Source: Sphingopyxis sp. LK2115 (GTDB lineage Bacteria > Pseudomonadota > Alphaproteobacteria > Sphingomonadales > Sphingomonadaceae). Taken from it: a DNA stretch of 64,000 nt. Position 1 is the first letter of the stretch. Each line of letters begins with the position of its first letter. Positions 46,093 through 54,909 of the stretch are shown in pieces. Below the pieces are notes generated by a model. The model made no database searches and was not told the origin of the DNA. It worked only from the letters and a program-made list of their open reading frames with translations. Location: contig NZ_JABWGQ010000044.1 of the NCBI RefSeq assembly GCF_014595975.1, positions 124,001 through 188,000 on the forward strand. Direction: 5' to 3'. Both the position numbers and the translations under genes were made by a program.

Positions 46093-47264
46093 CGCGCTGC
46101 GGCTTCGGCCGATCTGAGCAGCGCGACATTGGCCTTTTCGACGTCCGACAACTCCACGGTCACGCTCGCCGGGCGATACCAGTCGAACCGCCCGAAATGC
46201 GCGCGCAACGCCGGGTCGCTGAAACGGAACCCGTGCCGCGCGAAAATCTCGTTGCGCGCGATCCGCAGCTCGCCCGCGCTCAGCCCTCTCAGCTCGTCCG
46301 GGGAGAGCAGCCGCTCCGACGAATCGGGGATGACCACGCCGCTGCCGCCAACCCCGGCCGGAACGTCCACGACCGCAGGCGCCGCCGCGTCTTCGATCAG
46401 GCGGATATATTTTCGGTACATGAAACCCGTCGTGCCGTCGGCCTTGCGCACGCGCCACCAGGCGCCCGGTTGCCGGTAAGTCAGAAACGTCTCGCCCTCC
46501 AGCACCTTGCCGATGATCGCGTGTCTGGTCCCGCGACCCGCGCGAATGTTGGTAAAGCCGTCGGGATCGTCGATCACCGCGGCAAGGGTGAAAGCCTCGG
46601 CAGGCGCGCTCGCCGTCGGCGCGCCTGCCGCAGCGCTTGGCCTTGCGGCGGCATCGCCTTCTTTCTCCGCCACGACCGGCGGCGCATCGGGCGCCACCGG
46701 CGCGGGCTGCGTCAGCTTCCATGCGAGCAGCGCGACGGCGACCACCGCCACCCCCAGCAAAACCCAGGGCAGAAAGGAGGATCTGGGCGGCGTCGCGGCG
46801 CCGGGGTCAGCGAACGGCGGCATCGGCGGCGGCGCGGCCGGGATGGGTCTTGGCGGCGGCACTGACGCCGCCTCGCGCCCGCACAACTCTTCCAGACTCA
46901 TCAGCACCTTGCGCCATCCGCTGTGCGCCGGATCCCCCGTCCAGTCGCTGAGGTCGGCAAACTGGATCTGGTTGAACGGCAGCGGCGGCATGACGTCGTC
47001 GATCGCCGTCTGGACCAGCTTCTTCTGGTTGCGCGCGACATCGGCTTCGGCGCGCACCCATTCGGACTGTGCCGATGCCTGCGACCAGACGACGATCGCG
47101 GCCTTCGCGCTGCCGATCTTTTCGGTGATGACGTCGCCATAGGAGCGGTGCGGCGGCAATTCGGCGTCCCACCACACGTCATATCCCGCCGCAGTCACCG
47201 CTGCGGCAATATCGGCCACCCGCGCCTTGTTGTCGCGCGAATAGGAAATGAAGACATCGACCAT
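46089..47264 (-). CDS. TIR-domain membrane protein with SH3 and YARHG domains
   Basis: 391 residues. Residues 1-130 are a TIR domain (MVDVFISYSRDNKARVADIA) with the loop SQASAQSEWVRAEADVA; Glu73 is at the position of the NADase glutamate. A Pro-rich linker (134-163) leads to one membrane helix (about 165-182, PWVLLGVAVVAVALLAW). Beyond it are a bacterial SH3 domain (about 226-290, TNIRAGRGTRHAIIGKVLEG) and a YARHG domain (about 315-390, RIARNEIFARHGFRF). With the TIR in the cytosol, the last two lie in the periplasm. It overlaps the TRAFs-binding/cyclase gene by 4 nt. NAD hydrolysis and signalling are inferred from the fold. Confidence 0.88.
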   Translation of the reverse strand: MVDVFISYSRDNKARVADIAAAVTAAGYDVWWDAELPPHRSYGDVITEKIGSAKAAIVVWSQASAQSEWVRAEADVARNQKKLVQTAIDDVMPPLPFNQIQFADLSDWTGDPAHSGWRKVLMSLEELCGREAASVPPPRPIPAAPPPMPPFADPGAATPPRSSFLPWVLLGVAVVAVALLAWKLTQPAPVAPDAPPVVAEKEGDAAARPSAAAGAPTASAPAEAFTLAAVIDDPDGFTNIRAGRGTRHAIIGKVLEGETFLTYRQPGAWWRVRKADGTTGFMYRKYIRLIEDAAAPAVVDVPAGVGGSGVVIPDSSERLLSPDELRGLSAGELRIARNEIFARHGFRFSDPALRAHFGRFDWYRPASVTVELSDVEKANVALLRSAEAAAR

Positions 47265-47383
47265 GGGCGCGCCCCCCCTCGCGCACAAGGCTAGCCGCGC
47301 CGCCCCCGATTCGCCAGCATCTCGGCGCGCGCTGTTCACCAAGCCGTCTGGACAGTCGCGAAAAGCTGTTTAGGTGAGGCGCG

Positions 47384-48697
47384 ATGGCGACGATCCCTCC
47401 CCCCGAAGGCGAAGATCCGGTCATGCCGGAGGCGGCGCCCAAAGCGCAGTCGCCGCTCAGCTTTCCCGATTTCCGTTATTTCTGGCTCGCGCGTTTCACC
47501 GCGGTAATGGCGACGATCGCGATGGTCGTCGTCATCGGCTACCAGCTCTATGACACGGCGCGCAGCGATTATGGCATGTCGATCAAGGAGGCGTCGTTCC
47601 AGCTTGGGCTGCTCGGCCTGTTCCAGTTCGTCCCGCTTGCGGTGCTCACCCCTGTCGCGGGCTGGGCGGCCGATCGCTTCGAGCGGCGGCGCGTCGCCAT
47701 CTTCTCGAACCTCATCGACCTCCTCATCGCCGCAACGCTCGGCTGGTTCACCTGGACCGACGGACTGACGCTCTGGCTGCTCTTTGCACTCGCCGCCCTG
47801 CACGGCGTCGCACGCGTCTTTTCGGGCCCCGCGATGAGCGCGATCGCACCGAACATCGTGCCGCCCGCGGTGCTGCCGCGCGCCATCGCGATGAGCAGCA
47901 TCGCGTGGCAGTCGGCGTCGGTCATCGGCCCCGCCGCTGGCGGCCTCATCTATGCCGCGCATCCCGCCGCCGTCTATGTCTTCGCTGCCATCCTCCTCGC
48001 CGCCTCGGCCTTCACCCTCAGCCGCGTGCGGCCCGTGCAACCCCCGCCCGCCGAAGTGCGCCGCCATCCGCTGCGCGAAATGGTCGACGGTCTGCGATTC
48101 GTCTGGGTCGAACGCTTCCTTCTGGGGACGATCACGCTCGACCTGTTCGCCGTGCTGCTTGCCGGCGCGACCGCGATGTTCCCGGTCTTTGCGCGCGACA
48201 TCCTGGATGCGGGACCGGAAGGAGCCGGATTGATGCGCGCCGCCGTCGCCCTTGGCTCGGTCGCGGTCGCTGTGGGTCTCGCCGTCCGCCCGATCGAGCG
48301 CAATGTCGGGGTCAAGATGCTGTGGGCGGTCGCGGTGTTCGGCGCGACGACCGTCGCCTTTGGCTTTTCGACCAGCCTCCTCCTGTCTCTTGGCCTGCTC
48401 GTCGTCATGGGCGGCGCCGACATGTTCTCGGTCTTCGTGCGTGGCACCTTGATCCAGCTCAACACGCCCGATCATATGCGCGGCCGCGTCAGCGCCGCAT
48501 CGGGCCTCGCCATATCGGCATCGAACGAGCTCGGCGAAATGCGCGCGGGCGCGATGGCCGCGGCCCTGGGTCCGGTCGGCGCGGTGGTGATCGGCGGCGC
48601 TGGCGCGATCGGCGTGACGGCGCTATGGGCATGGATATTCCCCGAACTGCGCCGGGCGCGTACCTTTGAACCCCAATTCAAGGCAGGATCGACATGA
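47384..48697 (+). CDS. MFS transporter (MFS_3 / enterobactin-exporter-like)
   Basis: 437 residues with about twelve membrane helices. The N-terminal [21 protein letters not shown] and the loop [16 protein letters not shown] are typical of the MFS_3 family, which contains exporters of siderophores and small metabolites. GGTGAGG stands just before ATG 47384. Its stop overlaps the cysK start by 4 nt, so the two are coupled, an unusual pairing that suggests a role in cysteine or sulfur-compound export. Divergent from the TIR gene. Confidence 0.87.
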   Translation: MATIPPPEGEDPVMPEAAPKAQSPLSFPDFRYFWLARFTAVMATIAMVVVIGYQLYDTARSDYGMSIKEASFQLGLLGLFQFVPLAVLTPVAGWAADRFERRRVAIFSNLIDLLIAATLGWFTWTDGLTLWLLFALAALHGVARVFSGPAMSAIAPNIVPPAVLPRAIAMSSIAWQSASVIGPAAGGLIYAAHPAAVYVFAAILLAASAFTLSRVRPVQPPPAEVRRHPLREMVDGLRFVWVERFLLGTITLDLFAVLLAGATAMFPVFARDILDAGPEGAGLMRAAVALGSVAVAVGLAVRPIERNVGVKMLWAVAVFGATTVAFGFSTSLLLSLGLLVVMGGADMFSVFVRGTLIQLNTPDHMRGRVSAASGLAISASNELGEMRAGAMAAALGPVGAVVIGGAGAIGVTALWAWIFPELRRARTFEPQFKAGST

Positions 48698-49614
48698 AAG
48701 CCAATTCCATCCTCGATACGATCGGCAACACGCCGCACATTCGCATGGCCAAGCTTTTCCCCGATGCCGAAGTCTGGGTGAAGTCCGAACGCAGCAATCC
48801 GGGCGGATCGATCAAGGACCGCATCGGCCTGGCGATGATCGAGGCGGCCGAGCGCGACGGCAGCCTGAAAGAGGGCGGCACGATCGTCGAGCCGACATCG
48901 GGCAACACTGGCATAGGCCTGGCGATGGCCGCGGCGGTAAAGGGCTACAGGCTCGTGCTCGTCATGCCCGAATCGATGTCGCTCGAACGCCGCCGCCTGA
49001 TGCTGGCCTATGGCGCGACCTTCGACCTCACCCCGCGCGAAAAGGGAATGAAGGGCGCGATCGAGCGCGCGATCGAGCTGGTCGAGACCACCCCCGGCGC
49101 ATGGATGCCGCAGCAGTTCGAAAATGAAGCGAACATCGACGTCCATGTCCGCACCACCGGACCCGAAATCCTTGCCGATTTCAAGGATACGCCGATCGAC
49201 GTGCTGATCACCGGCGTCGGCACCGGCGGCCACATCACCGGCTGCGCGCAGTTCCTGAAAGCGCATTGGCCGAACCTGAAAGTCTTTGCGGTCGAACCCG
49301 AAGCCTCGCCGGTGATATCGGGCGGCCAGCCCGCACCCCACCCGATCCAGGGCATCGGCGCCGGATTCATTCCGCGCAATCTCCACACCGACCTGCTTGA
49401 CGGGGTGATCAAGGTCGATGCCGCCGCGGCAAAGGACATGGCGCGCCGCGCCGCGATTGAGGAAGGGATGCTCGTCGGAATCTCGTCGGGCGCCACGCTC
49501 GCCGCGATCCGGCAAAAACTTGCCGACCTGCCGCCGGGCAGCCGCGTGCTCGGTTTCAACTACGACACCGGCGAACGCTACCTGTCGGTGCCCGACTTCC
49601 TGCCGGAAATCTGA
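48694..49614 (+). CDS. cysK: Cysteine synthase A
   Basis: 306 residues. It makes cysteine from O-acetylserine and sulfide with PLP. The PLP lysine is in NPGGSIKDR, the substrate loop is PTSGNTGIG, and the phosphate-binding loop is [10 protein letters not shown]. The C-terminal end ([18 protein letters not shown]) is that of CysK. Its start lies inside the MFS stop (4-nt overlap). Confidence 0.95.
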   Translation: MKANSILDTIGNTPHIRMAKLFPDAEVWVKSERSNPGGSIKDRIGLAMIEAAERDGSLKEGGTIVEPTSGNTGIGLAMAAAVKGYRLVLVMPESMSLERRRLMLAYGATFDLTPREKGMKGAIERAIELVETTPGAWMPQQFENEANIDVHVRTTGPEILADFKDTPIDVLITGVGTGGHITGCAQFLKAHWPNLKVFAVEPEASPVISGGQPAPHPIQGIGAGFIPRNLHTDLLDGVIKVDAAAAKDMARRAAIEEGMLVGISSGATLAAIRQKLADLPPGSRVLGFNYDTGERYLSVPDFLPEI

Positions 49615-49623
49615 CCTTTCGCC

Positions 49624-50766
49624 ATGAACGCGACAAGCGATCGGCCGGTGCCGCCACGGCGCGACTGGACGGGCTGGCTGTTCGTCCTGCTCGCGGCGCT
49701 CGCCGTCGGGGCCGTCCTCGATGCGAGCGGCAACCGCGACACCCGCGGCCCGCGCCCGCATCCCGTCGCGCCGCCCGCCGATGTCGTGCCGCAGGTGCCG
49801 CCGATGGTCTTTGCGCCGGTGACCGAGGCCGACGCGCGCGCGCAGAATGCCGCGATTGCGCTTGTCACCAGGGGCTTCGTCGCCCCGCGTCCTTTCGTCT
49901 ATGCCGGCAACGGTGACGCCCGCGCCCGCGCCCGCGACTGCCTCGCCGCCGCGATGCTCTACGAAGCGGGCGACGATGCGCGCGGGCAGCAGGCGGTGGG
50001 ACAGGTCGTCATCAATCGGGCGCGCCACCCCGCCTTTCCCAAATCGATCTGCGGCGTTGTCTTTCAGGGGTCCGAACGCGCGACCGGCTGTCAGTTCACC
50101 TTCACCTGCGACGGGGCTCTCAACCGTCGCTATTCGGACGCAGCATGGCAGCGCGCGCGCGACAATGCCGATCTGATGCTGTCGGGCGGCACCTATCCGC
50201 CGGTCGGACTCGCAACCCATTATCACACCGACTGGGTGCGCCCATATTGGAGTGACAGCCTCGAGAAGATCGCCATCGTCGATACGCACCTCTTTTTCCG
50301 TTGGCCCGGCTATTGGGGCACGCCGGGCGCCTTTCGCGGCATGGTGTCGGGCGGCGACGGGCCAGTCGCCAAGCTCGCCGCCATTTCGTCGCTCCATGCT
50401 GCCGCGCTGGGCCTGCCCGCCGACACCGCCCCCACGGACGCCAATGCCGCCGTCGGCGCGGCACGCGTCGTGCCGGGTCTTGGCGACGCTGCGGGGCGCG
50501 ACACCATCTATGTCCAGCTCGATCGCCGCGCCGCGCCCGAAAGCTTCGTCACCACCGCGCTTCGCCTCTGCGGCGACCAGCCCTATTGCAAATTCATGGG
50601 CTGGACCAATCCGGTGCTCAAACCCGACAGCGACGCGATGTCCGACACGCAGCGCGCGGCGATGAGCTTTTCCTATCTCCGCGACGACAAGGCGGGGTTT
50701 GAAAAGGCGCTGTGGAACTGCGCCGAATACAGGCGCGACGACGCGCGCCAGTGCATGAAGCGCTAG
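49624..50766 (+). CDS. SleB-like cell-wall hydrolase
   Basis: 380 residues with an N-terminal membrane anchor (WTGWLFVLLAALAVGAVLDA), so the body is periplasmic. The Hydrolase_2 (SleB) domain begins with AAAMLYEAGDDARGQQAVGQVVINRARHPAFP-type sequence; the Glu in YEAGDD is the likely catalytic acid, as in spore lytic transglycosylases. Downstream are several cysteines (CQFTFTC, CGDQPYC). A role in peptidoglycan turnover during growth or division is inferred; the alphaproteobacterium is not expected to sporulate. It starts nine bases after cysK. Confidence 0.87.
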   Translation: MNATSDRPVPPRRDWTGWLFVLLAALAVGAVLDASGNRDTRGPRPHPVAPPADVVPQVPPMVFAPVTEADARAQNAAIALVTRGFVAPRPFVYAGNGDARARARDCLAAAMLYEAGDDARGQQAVGQVVINRARHPAFPKSICGVVFQGSERATGCQFTFTCDGALNRRYSDAAWQRARDNADLMLSGGTYPPVGLATHYHTDWVRPYWSDSLEKIAIVDTHLFFRWPGYWGTPGAFRGMVSGGDGPVAKLAAISSLHAAALGLPADTAPTDANAAVGAARVVPGLGDAAGRDTIYVQLDRRAAPESFVTTALRLCGDQPYCKFMGWTNPVLKPDSDAMSDTQRAAMSFSYLRDDKAGFEKALWNCAEYRRDDARQCMKR

Positions 50767-50878
50767 GGCCGAATCCCTTACCCCGTCGTCGCGGCGAAGG
50801 CCGGGATGGCCCGACAGGAAGGCAGGGCGAGCAGGCTTGGGGGCTTCCACCCGCGCGCGCCGCGCCCTATAGCGCACC

Positions 50879-51562
50879 ATGCTCCTTTCCGACCGCGTCC
50901 TTTTCCTCGACGGCGAAGCGCTCGTCATCGACAAGCCGGCCGGGCTTCCCGTCGACGCCCCGCGCGACGGCAGCCTCAGCATCGAGAACCATCTCGACTC
51001 GCTGCGCTTCGGATTCAAGCGCTGGCCGATGCCCGTTCACCGGCTCGACCGCGACACATCGGGCTGTCTGCTCCTCGCGCGCAATCCCAGGGCGCACGGC
51101 CGCTTCACCCGCGCGTTCGAGGAGCGCGCGGTCGAAAAACAATATCTCGCCATCCTTGACGGCGTGCCCGCGGACGACGGCGGCACCATCGACCTGCCGC
51201 TCGCCAAAACCTCGACCGCCGAGGCAGGATGGCGGATGGTCGTCAATCCCGCCGGAAAGCCCGCGCTCTCACATTGGCAAAAGCTTGCCGTCGTGGACGG
51301 CCGCGCGCTGCTGCGCTTCCGTCCCGAAACCGGCCGCACGCACCAACTGCGCGTCCACGCGCTTGAAGGACTTGGTTTTCCGCTCGCGGGCGACCCCGTC
51401 TATGGCAGCGGCGGTGCGAAGGACCGCACATTGCTCCACGCCGAACGACTGGTGGTAAAACGTGACGTCAAGCCGTCCATAATTGCCGAGGCGCCCTTTC
51501 CCGACGCTTTCGCCGCGCTGGGGTTCGCCGTGCCCGAAGGGGCTGCACCGACCCGTGGCTGA
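50879..51562 (+). CDS. RluA-family pseudouridine synthase
   Basis: 227 residues, no S4 domain. The catalytic motif HRLDRDTSGCLLLARN contains the aspartate nucleophile. GRTHQLRVH and GDPVYGSGG are the other RluA-family marks. The short form without S4 resembles RluA/TruC-type enzymes that act on tRNA or 23S rRNA; the target is not predictable. The ATG at 50879 gives a normal N-terminus. It overlaps arfB by 8 nt. Confidence 0.9.
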   Translation: MLLSDRVLFLDGEALVIDKPAGLPVDAPRDGSLSIENHLDSLRFGFKRWPMPVHRLDRDTSGCLLLARNPRAHGRFTRAFEERAVEKQYLAILDGVPADDGGTIDLPLAKTSTAEAGWRMVVNPAGKPALSHWQKLAVVDGRALLRFRPETGRTHQLRVHALEGLGFPLAGDPVYGSGGAKDRTLLHAERLVVKRDVKPSIIAEAPFPDAFAALGFAVPEGAAPTRG

Positions 51563-51956
51563 CATCCCGGAACATGCGATCCGCGAGAAGTTTCTCGCCG
51601 GCTCGGGGCCGGGCGGACAGAATGTCAACAAGGTCGCGACCGCGTGCCAGCTTCGCGTCGACGTCTACGCGCTCGGTCTCGCCCCCGATGCCTTCCGGCG
51701 GCTAAAGGTGCTTGCGGGCAGCAGGCTCACCAGCGACGGCGAACTCGTCATCCTCGCACGCCGCTTCCGCACGCAGGAAGCGAACCGCACCGACGCGCGC
51801 GCGCGCCTCTCGGAACTGATCGACGCCGCGCTCGTCCGCCCCGAACGCCGCATCAAGACCAGGCCGAGCAAGGCCGCAAAAGCGCGGCGCGTCGATGGCA
51901 AGAAGGCGCGGGGCGCAATCAAGGCCGGGCGCGGCCGCGTGCGCGCGCCGGACTAG
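51555..51956 (+). CDS. arfB: Alternative ribosome-rescue factor B (peptidyl-tRNA hydrolase)
   Basis: 133 residues from GTG 51555. The GGQ loop of class I release factors is at residues 20-22 (GSGPGGQNVNK), and a basic C-terminal tail rich in Lys/Arg/Ala is present, as needed to enter the empty mRNA channel. ArfB (YaeJ) releases peptides from non-stop ribosomes. It starts 8 nt inside the pseudouridine synthase gene. Confidence 0.92.
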   Translation: MADIPEHAIREKFLAGSGPGGQNVNKVATACQLRVDVYALGLAPDAFRRLKVLAGSRLTSDGELVILARRFRTQEANRTDARARLSELIDAALVRPERRIKTRPSKAAKARRVDGKKARGAIKAGRGRVRAPD

Positions 51957-52156
51957 TCCGCTATCGCGCTTCGCCCCGAGCCTCCATCAAGCGAGCGGCT
52001 TGATTTTCCTCGGAACCGGATGGCACTGACCTGCCGAGACCGCCCACGATCCGACCCGTTATGGGACAAGGACGCGCGCGTCTTCACCATATCGCTTCAT
52101 TTCGGGGTAACCAACACGATCATATCCTGTCCGTCAGACAGAGACAGGCGGGGGTC

Positions 52157-52486
52157 ATGGCCGTGTTGGGATACCACAGCATCGAAACCGGATCGGCGCT
52201 CAAAAGAGCACGCGGCGCCGAGCGCGCGCCGGTTCGCGGCCGCGCACGCTACCGGGAACCGGGGCTCAACCCCTTCGACGTCGAATTGTTCGATCTTTCC
52301 TCGACCGGCTTTCGCATGGTCACCTTTTTCCGGCCGCAGCTTGGCAAACATATCTGGGTAAGCCTGCCCGGCCTCCAGCCGCTCGAAGCGATCGTTCGCC
52401 GCGCCGACGGCAATGATTATGGTTGCGAGTTCGTCTGCCCGCTCCACCCGTCGGTCGCCAGGCATCTGCAAATCAAGCTGCGTTGA
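52157..52486 (+). CDS. PilZ-domain protein
   Basis: 109 residues, a single PilZ domain of the c-di-GMP receptor family. The N-terminal RxxxR element is in RARYREPG and the second motif is DLSSTGFR (D/N-x-S-x-x-G), followed by a beta-barrel with GCEFVCPL near the end. Both ligand motifs look intact, so c-di-GMP binding is plausible. GGCGGGGG precedes the ATG. No partner gene is adjacent. Confidence 0.85.
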   Translation: MAVLGYHSIETGSALKRARGAERAPVRGRARYREPGLNPFDVELFDLSSTGFRMVTFFRPQLGKHIWVSLPGLQPLEAIVRRADGNDYGCEFVCPLHPSVARHLQIKLR

Positions 52487-52595
52487 CGTCGAGGCGGGCG
52501 ACGGCAAGACCATCGGGAGCATGGTCGGCATCCATTCTCTCGCCATGACGGCGGCGGGGAATGAACCGCGAACACCGCAGCGACATGTCGGCGAT

Positions 52596-53021
52596 TCAAC
52601 CCGCGGCCGTCTCCGACATCTGCAGAATCAGCTTCCATTCGGCCGGCGTCACGCGCCCGACCGACAGGCGCGACTGGCGGATCAGATCCATGCCGGCAAG
52701 CCGCGGCTCGGCCTTGATCGCCGCCAGCGTCACGGGATGCGCCAGCGCGCGCACGGGCGCCACGCGCACCACAACCCAGGGCGATCCTTCTTCGGCGGTC
52801 GGGTCGGGGAAGCTCTCCTCGACGATCTCCATGATCCCCACGCATTCCTTGCCGATATTGCTATGATAAAAAAGCGCTTCGTCGCCCTTTTTCATCGCCA
52901 TCAGATTCAGCTTCGCGGTGTGATTGCGCACACCGTCCCAGATGCCGGTGCCATCCTGGACGAGCTGGCCCCACGCATAGGCGTCGGGTTCGGATTTCAT
53001 CAGCCAATATTGTTTTGCCAT
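52596..53021 (-). CDS. EVE-domain protein
   Basis: 141 residues, one EVE domain: YWLMKSEPDAYAWGQL, WDGVRNHTAKLNL, KGDEALFYHSNIGKECVGIM and SRLSVGRVTPAEW. EVE domains are PUA-like folds that bind modified bases in RNA or DNA, and they are found both as housekeeping proteins and in restriction-type defence. No defence genes are next to it, so a housekeeping role is more likely. The start ATG gives the standard N-terminus. Confidence 0.9.
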   Translation of the reverse strand: MAKQYWLMKSEPDAYAWGQLVQDGTGIWDGVRNHTAKLNLMAMKKGDEALFYHSNIGKECVGIMEIVEESFPDPTAEEGSPWVVVRVAPVRALAHPVTLAAIKAEPRLAGMDLIRQSRLSVGRVTPAEWKLILQMSETAAG

Positions 53022-53166
53022 GCCGCTCTCTTATCAACCTGCCCGGCCGTGAAAAGAGCGCAGGATTGTTTTCCGTCATCGTCGCCCTGCCCTGGCGCGC
53101 GCAAGCTGCACTTCTGGCATCGGGCGAAATCGGGATGCGCCGTGGGGCGACGCGGCGTCAAACCGC

Positions 53167-53186
53167 GTTTCGACTTCGCTCGACAC
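53167..53186. repeat. Copy of the dispersed GTGTCGAGCGAAGTCGAGAC repeat
   Basis: The reverse complement of 53167-53186 matches the left arm of the element at 22591 in 19 of 20 positions. It stands about 50 bp upstream of the 2OG oxygenase gene, with no partner arm seen. Confidence 0.7.
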
Positions 53187-53238
53187 AAGGGAAATCTTGG
53201 CTAAACAGGCGATCTCCATACCCCTCACTACGGATGTA

Positions 53239-54171
53239 ATGATGACCGCTGCCGTCCCCGTCATTTCCATGGCCCTTCCCGCCGACCAGTTCGCGCGCGA
53301 TTTCGGGGCGTCGTTCGAGCGTTTCGGCTTTGCGATGATCACCGATCACGGCATCGACGCCGCGCTGGTCGACGAAGCCTGGGCGAAAGCCAAGGCGTTT
53401 TTCGCGCTGCCCGAAGCGGTCAAGCGCGCCTATCACATTCCCGGCGGCGGCGGCGCGCGCGGTTACACGCCGTTCGGCACCGAAATCGCCAAGGGCGCCA
53501 AAGAGGTCGATCTCAAGGAGTTCTGGCACGTCGGGCGCGACCTGCCGCCCGGCCACCCGCTCGCCGCGCAGCAGCCGAACAATGTCTGGCCAACGGAGAT
53601 CGAGGGATTCCGCGCCGTTTACGACAAGCTTTTCGCCGAGTTCGACCGTGTCGGCGGTCAGCTCCTGTCGGGAATCGCGCGCTATCTCGGCCTCGCCCCC
53701 GATTTCTTCGACGACCCGGTGAAGGACGGGAACAGCGTGATGCGCCTGCTCCACTACCCCCCTGTCGAAGCGCCCGCCAAGGGTATCCGCGCCGAAGCGC
53801 ATGAGGACATCAACACCATCACCCTGCTGTTGGGCGCCGAGGAAGCGGGGCTCGAAATACTCGACAAGGACGGCAGCTGGCTTCCCGTCTCGCCGCCGCC
53901 CGGCGCGATGGCGGTCAATGTCGGCGACATGCTCCAGCGGCTGACCAACAACCGCCTCCCCTCGACGACGCACCGCGTCCGCAACCCCGACGAAGGCCGC
54001 GCCAGCATCGCACGCTATTCGATGCCCTTCTTCCTGCATTTCCGTTCGGACTATTTGATCGAAACGCTGGACAACTGCATCGACGCCGACCACCCCAATC
54101 TTTACCCGACGCCAATCACCGCCGACGATTATCTGCAGGAACGCCTGCGCGAAATCGGGCTGAAAAAATAG
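53239..54171 (+). CDS. 2-oxoglutarate/Fe(II)-dependent oxygenase (isopenicillin-N-synthase-like)
   Basis: 310 residues. The DIOX_N region (ARDFGASFERFGFAMITDHGI) leads to the double-stranded beta-helix: the iron ligands are H and D of HEDINTITLLLG and H of TTHRVRNP, with the 2OG-binding arginine in ARYSMPFF. This is the plant/IPNS-type group; the substrate is unknown. Starts 53239 and 53242 are equivalent in practice (ATGATG). Upstream sequence contains a dispersed repeat. Confidence 0.87.
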   Translation: MMTAAVPVISMALPADQFARDFGASFERFGFAMITDHGIDAALVDEAWAKAKAFFALPEAVKRAYHIPGGGGARGYTPFGTEIAKGAKEVDLKEFWHVGRDLPPGHPLAAQQPNNVWPTEIEGFRAVYDKLFAEFDRVGGQLLSGIARYLGLAPDFFDDPVKDGNSVMRLLHYPPVEAPAKGIRAEAHEDINTITLLLGAEEAGLEILDKDGSWLPVSPPPGAMAVNVGDMLQRLTNNRLPSTTHRVRNPDEGRASIARYSMPFFLHFRSDYLIETLDNCIDADHPNLYPTPITADDYLQERLREIGLKK

Positions 54172-54363
54172 GCGGCCATCCCCATCGAGCGTTGTGCGCC
54201 AAATCGGCAACGCTGCAATTCCGTTCGGGTCGAGCGAAGCGAAGCAAGTCCGGAGCAGCGTAAACCGCCCTGGATTGCGTCGCTTCGCTCGCGATGACCG
54301 CGAGGGGAGAATGAGGTGAATGTGGGCAGCCGCCCGCTCGTCACGATCGCTTGATCAGCAAAC
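54172..54363. repeat. Intergenic gap with remnants of dispersed repeats
   Basis: Between the oxygenase and rpsU I see no gene. GTCGAGCGAAGCGAAGC near 54229 is a partial copy of the repeat at 22591. GATTGCGTCGCTTCGCTCGC near 54273 is related to a similar stretch at 36691-36717. Confidence 0.5.
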
Positions 54364-54393
54364 AAAAAAGGGCGCCGCGTTGCCGCAGCGCCC
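54364..54393 (-). terminator. Rho-independent terminator of rpsU
   Basis: 10-bp stem GGGCGCTGCG / CGCGGCGCCC on the minus strand (one U-G pair that mismatches if read the other way), loop of four, then six Ts. This fixes its orientation as the end of the rpsU transcript. Confidence 0.9.
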
Positions 54394-54427
54394 CTTTTTC
54401 GATCAGGATCCCGAACGGGAACGGGCC

Positions 54428-54634
54428 TTACTTGATCCCGTCGCGCTCCATCCGCTTGCGCTCCATCTTGCGGGCGCGGCGAACAGCGGCGGCGCGCTCG
54501 CGAGCGCGCTTTTCGCTGGGCTTTTCGTAATGACGGCGCAGCTTCATTTCGCGATACACGCCCTCACGCTGCAGCTTCTTCTTGAGCGCGCGAAGGGCCT
54601 GGTCGACATTATTGTCGCGAACGATGATCTGCAT
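54428..54634 (-). CDS. rpsU: 30S ribosomal protein S21
   Basis: 68 residues, highly basic. [25 protein letters not shown] is the S21 N-terminus and the Arg/Lys-rich helix [22 protein letters not shown] follows. S21 binds late to the 30S platform and assists initiation. It is monocistronic here, with its own terminator; the flanking genes diverge or converge. Confidence 0.97.
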   Translation of the reverse strand: MQIIVRDNNVDQALRALKKKLQREGVYREMKLRRHYEKPSEKRARERAAAVRRARKMERKRMERDGIK

Positions 54635-54909
54635 AAACCGTGTCGTCTCCTGTTCGTCAAAACAGTCCGGGCCACCGGGTCATCCGGTCCGCCGCAAACC
54701 GCCGATATTCGGGCAATAAAAAGAGCGCCGCGAAAACGCGACGTTCCGGTTGAACGCCAACTAGAGGGATTCGCCCCGAAATGCAAGCATAAAGGCGGCG
54801 AAGCGCGCTGCCCCCACGGTCGACGCCTTAACCGCACGCGGGATTGTGCGCGCCATGCGCCTTGTGGCATAGGTAGCAGGACGAAACCAATCATCCAGGG
54901 GACAGGAAC

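Noticed and set aside
44566..46479. 637-codon open frame on the plus strand
   Set aside because: It is antisense to the cyclase/TRAFs-binding/TIR genes, has Arg/Ala/Pro-rich composition and no recognisable domain.
48472..51018. 848-codon open frame on the minus strand
   Set aside because: It lies opposite MFS, cysK and the SleB gene, all of which are clear; its product is Arg/Ala/Gly-rich with no motif.
52596..53021. EVE protein as part of a defence system
   Set aside because: No nuclease, McrBC-type or modification gene is adjacent. The flanking PilZ and oxygenase genes give no support.
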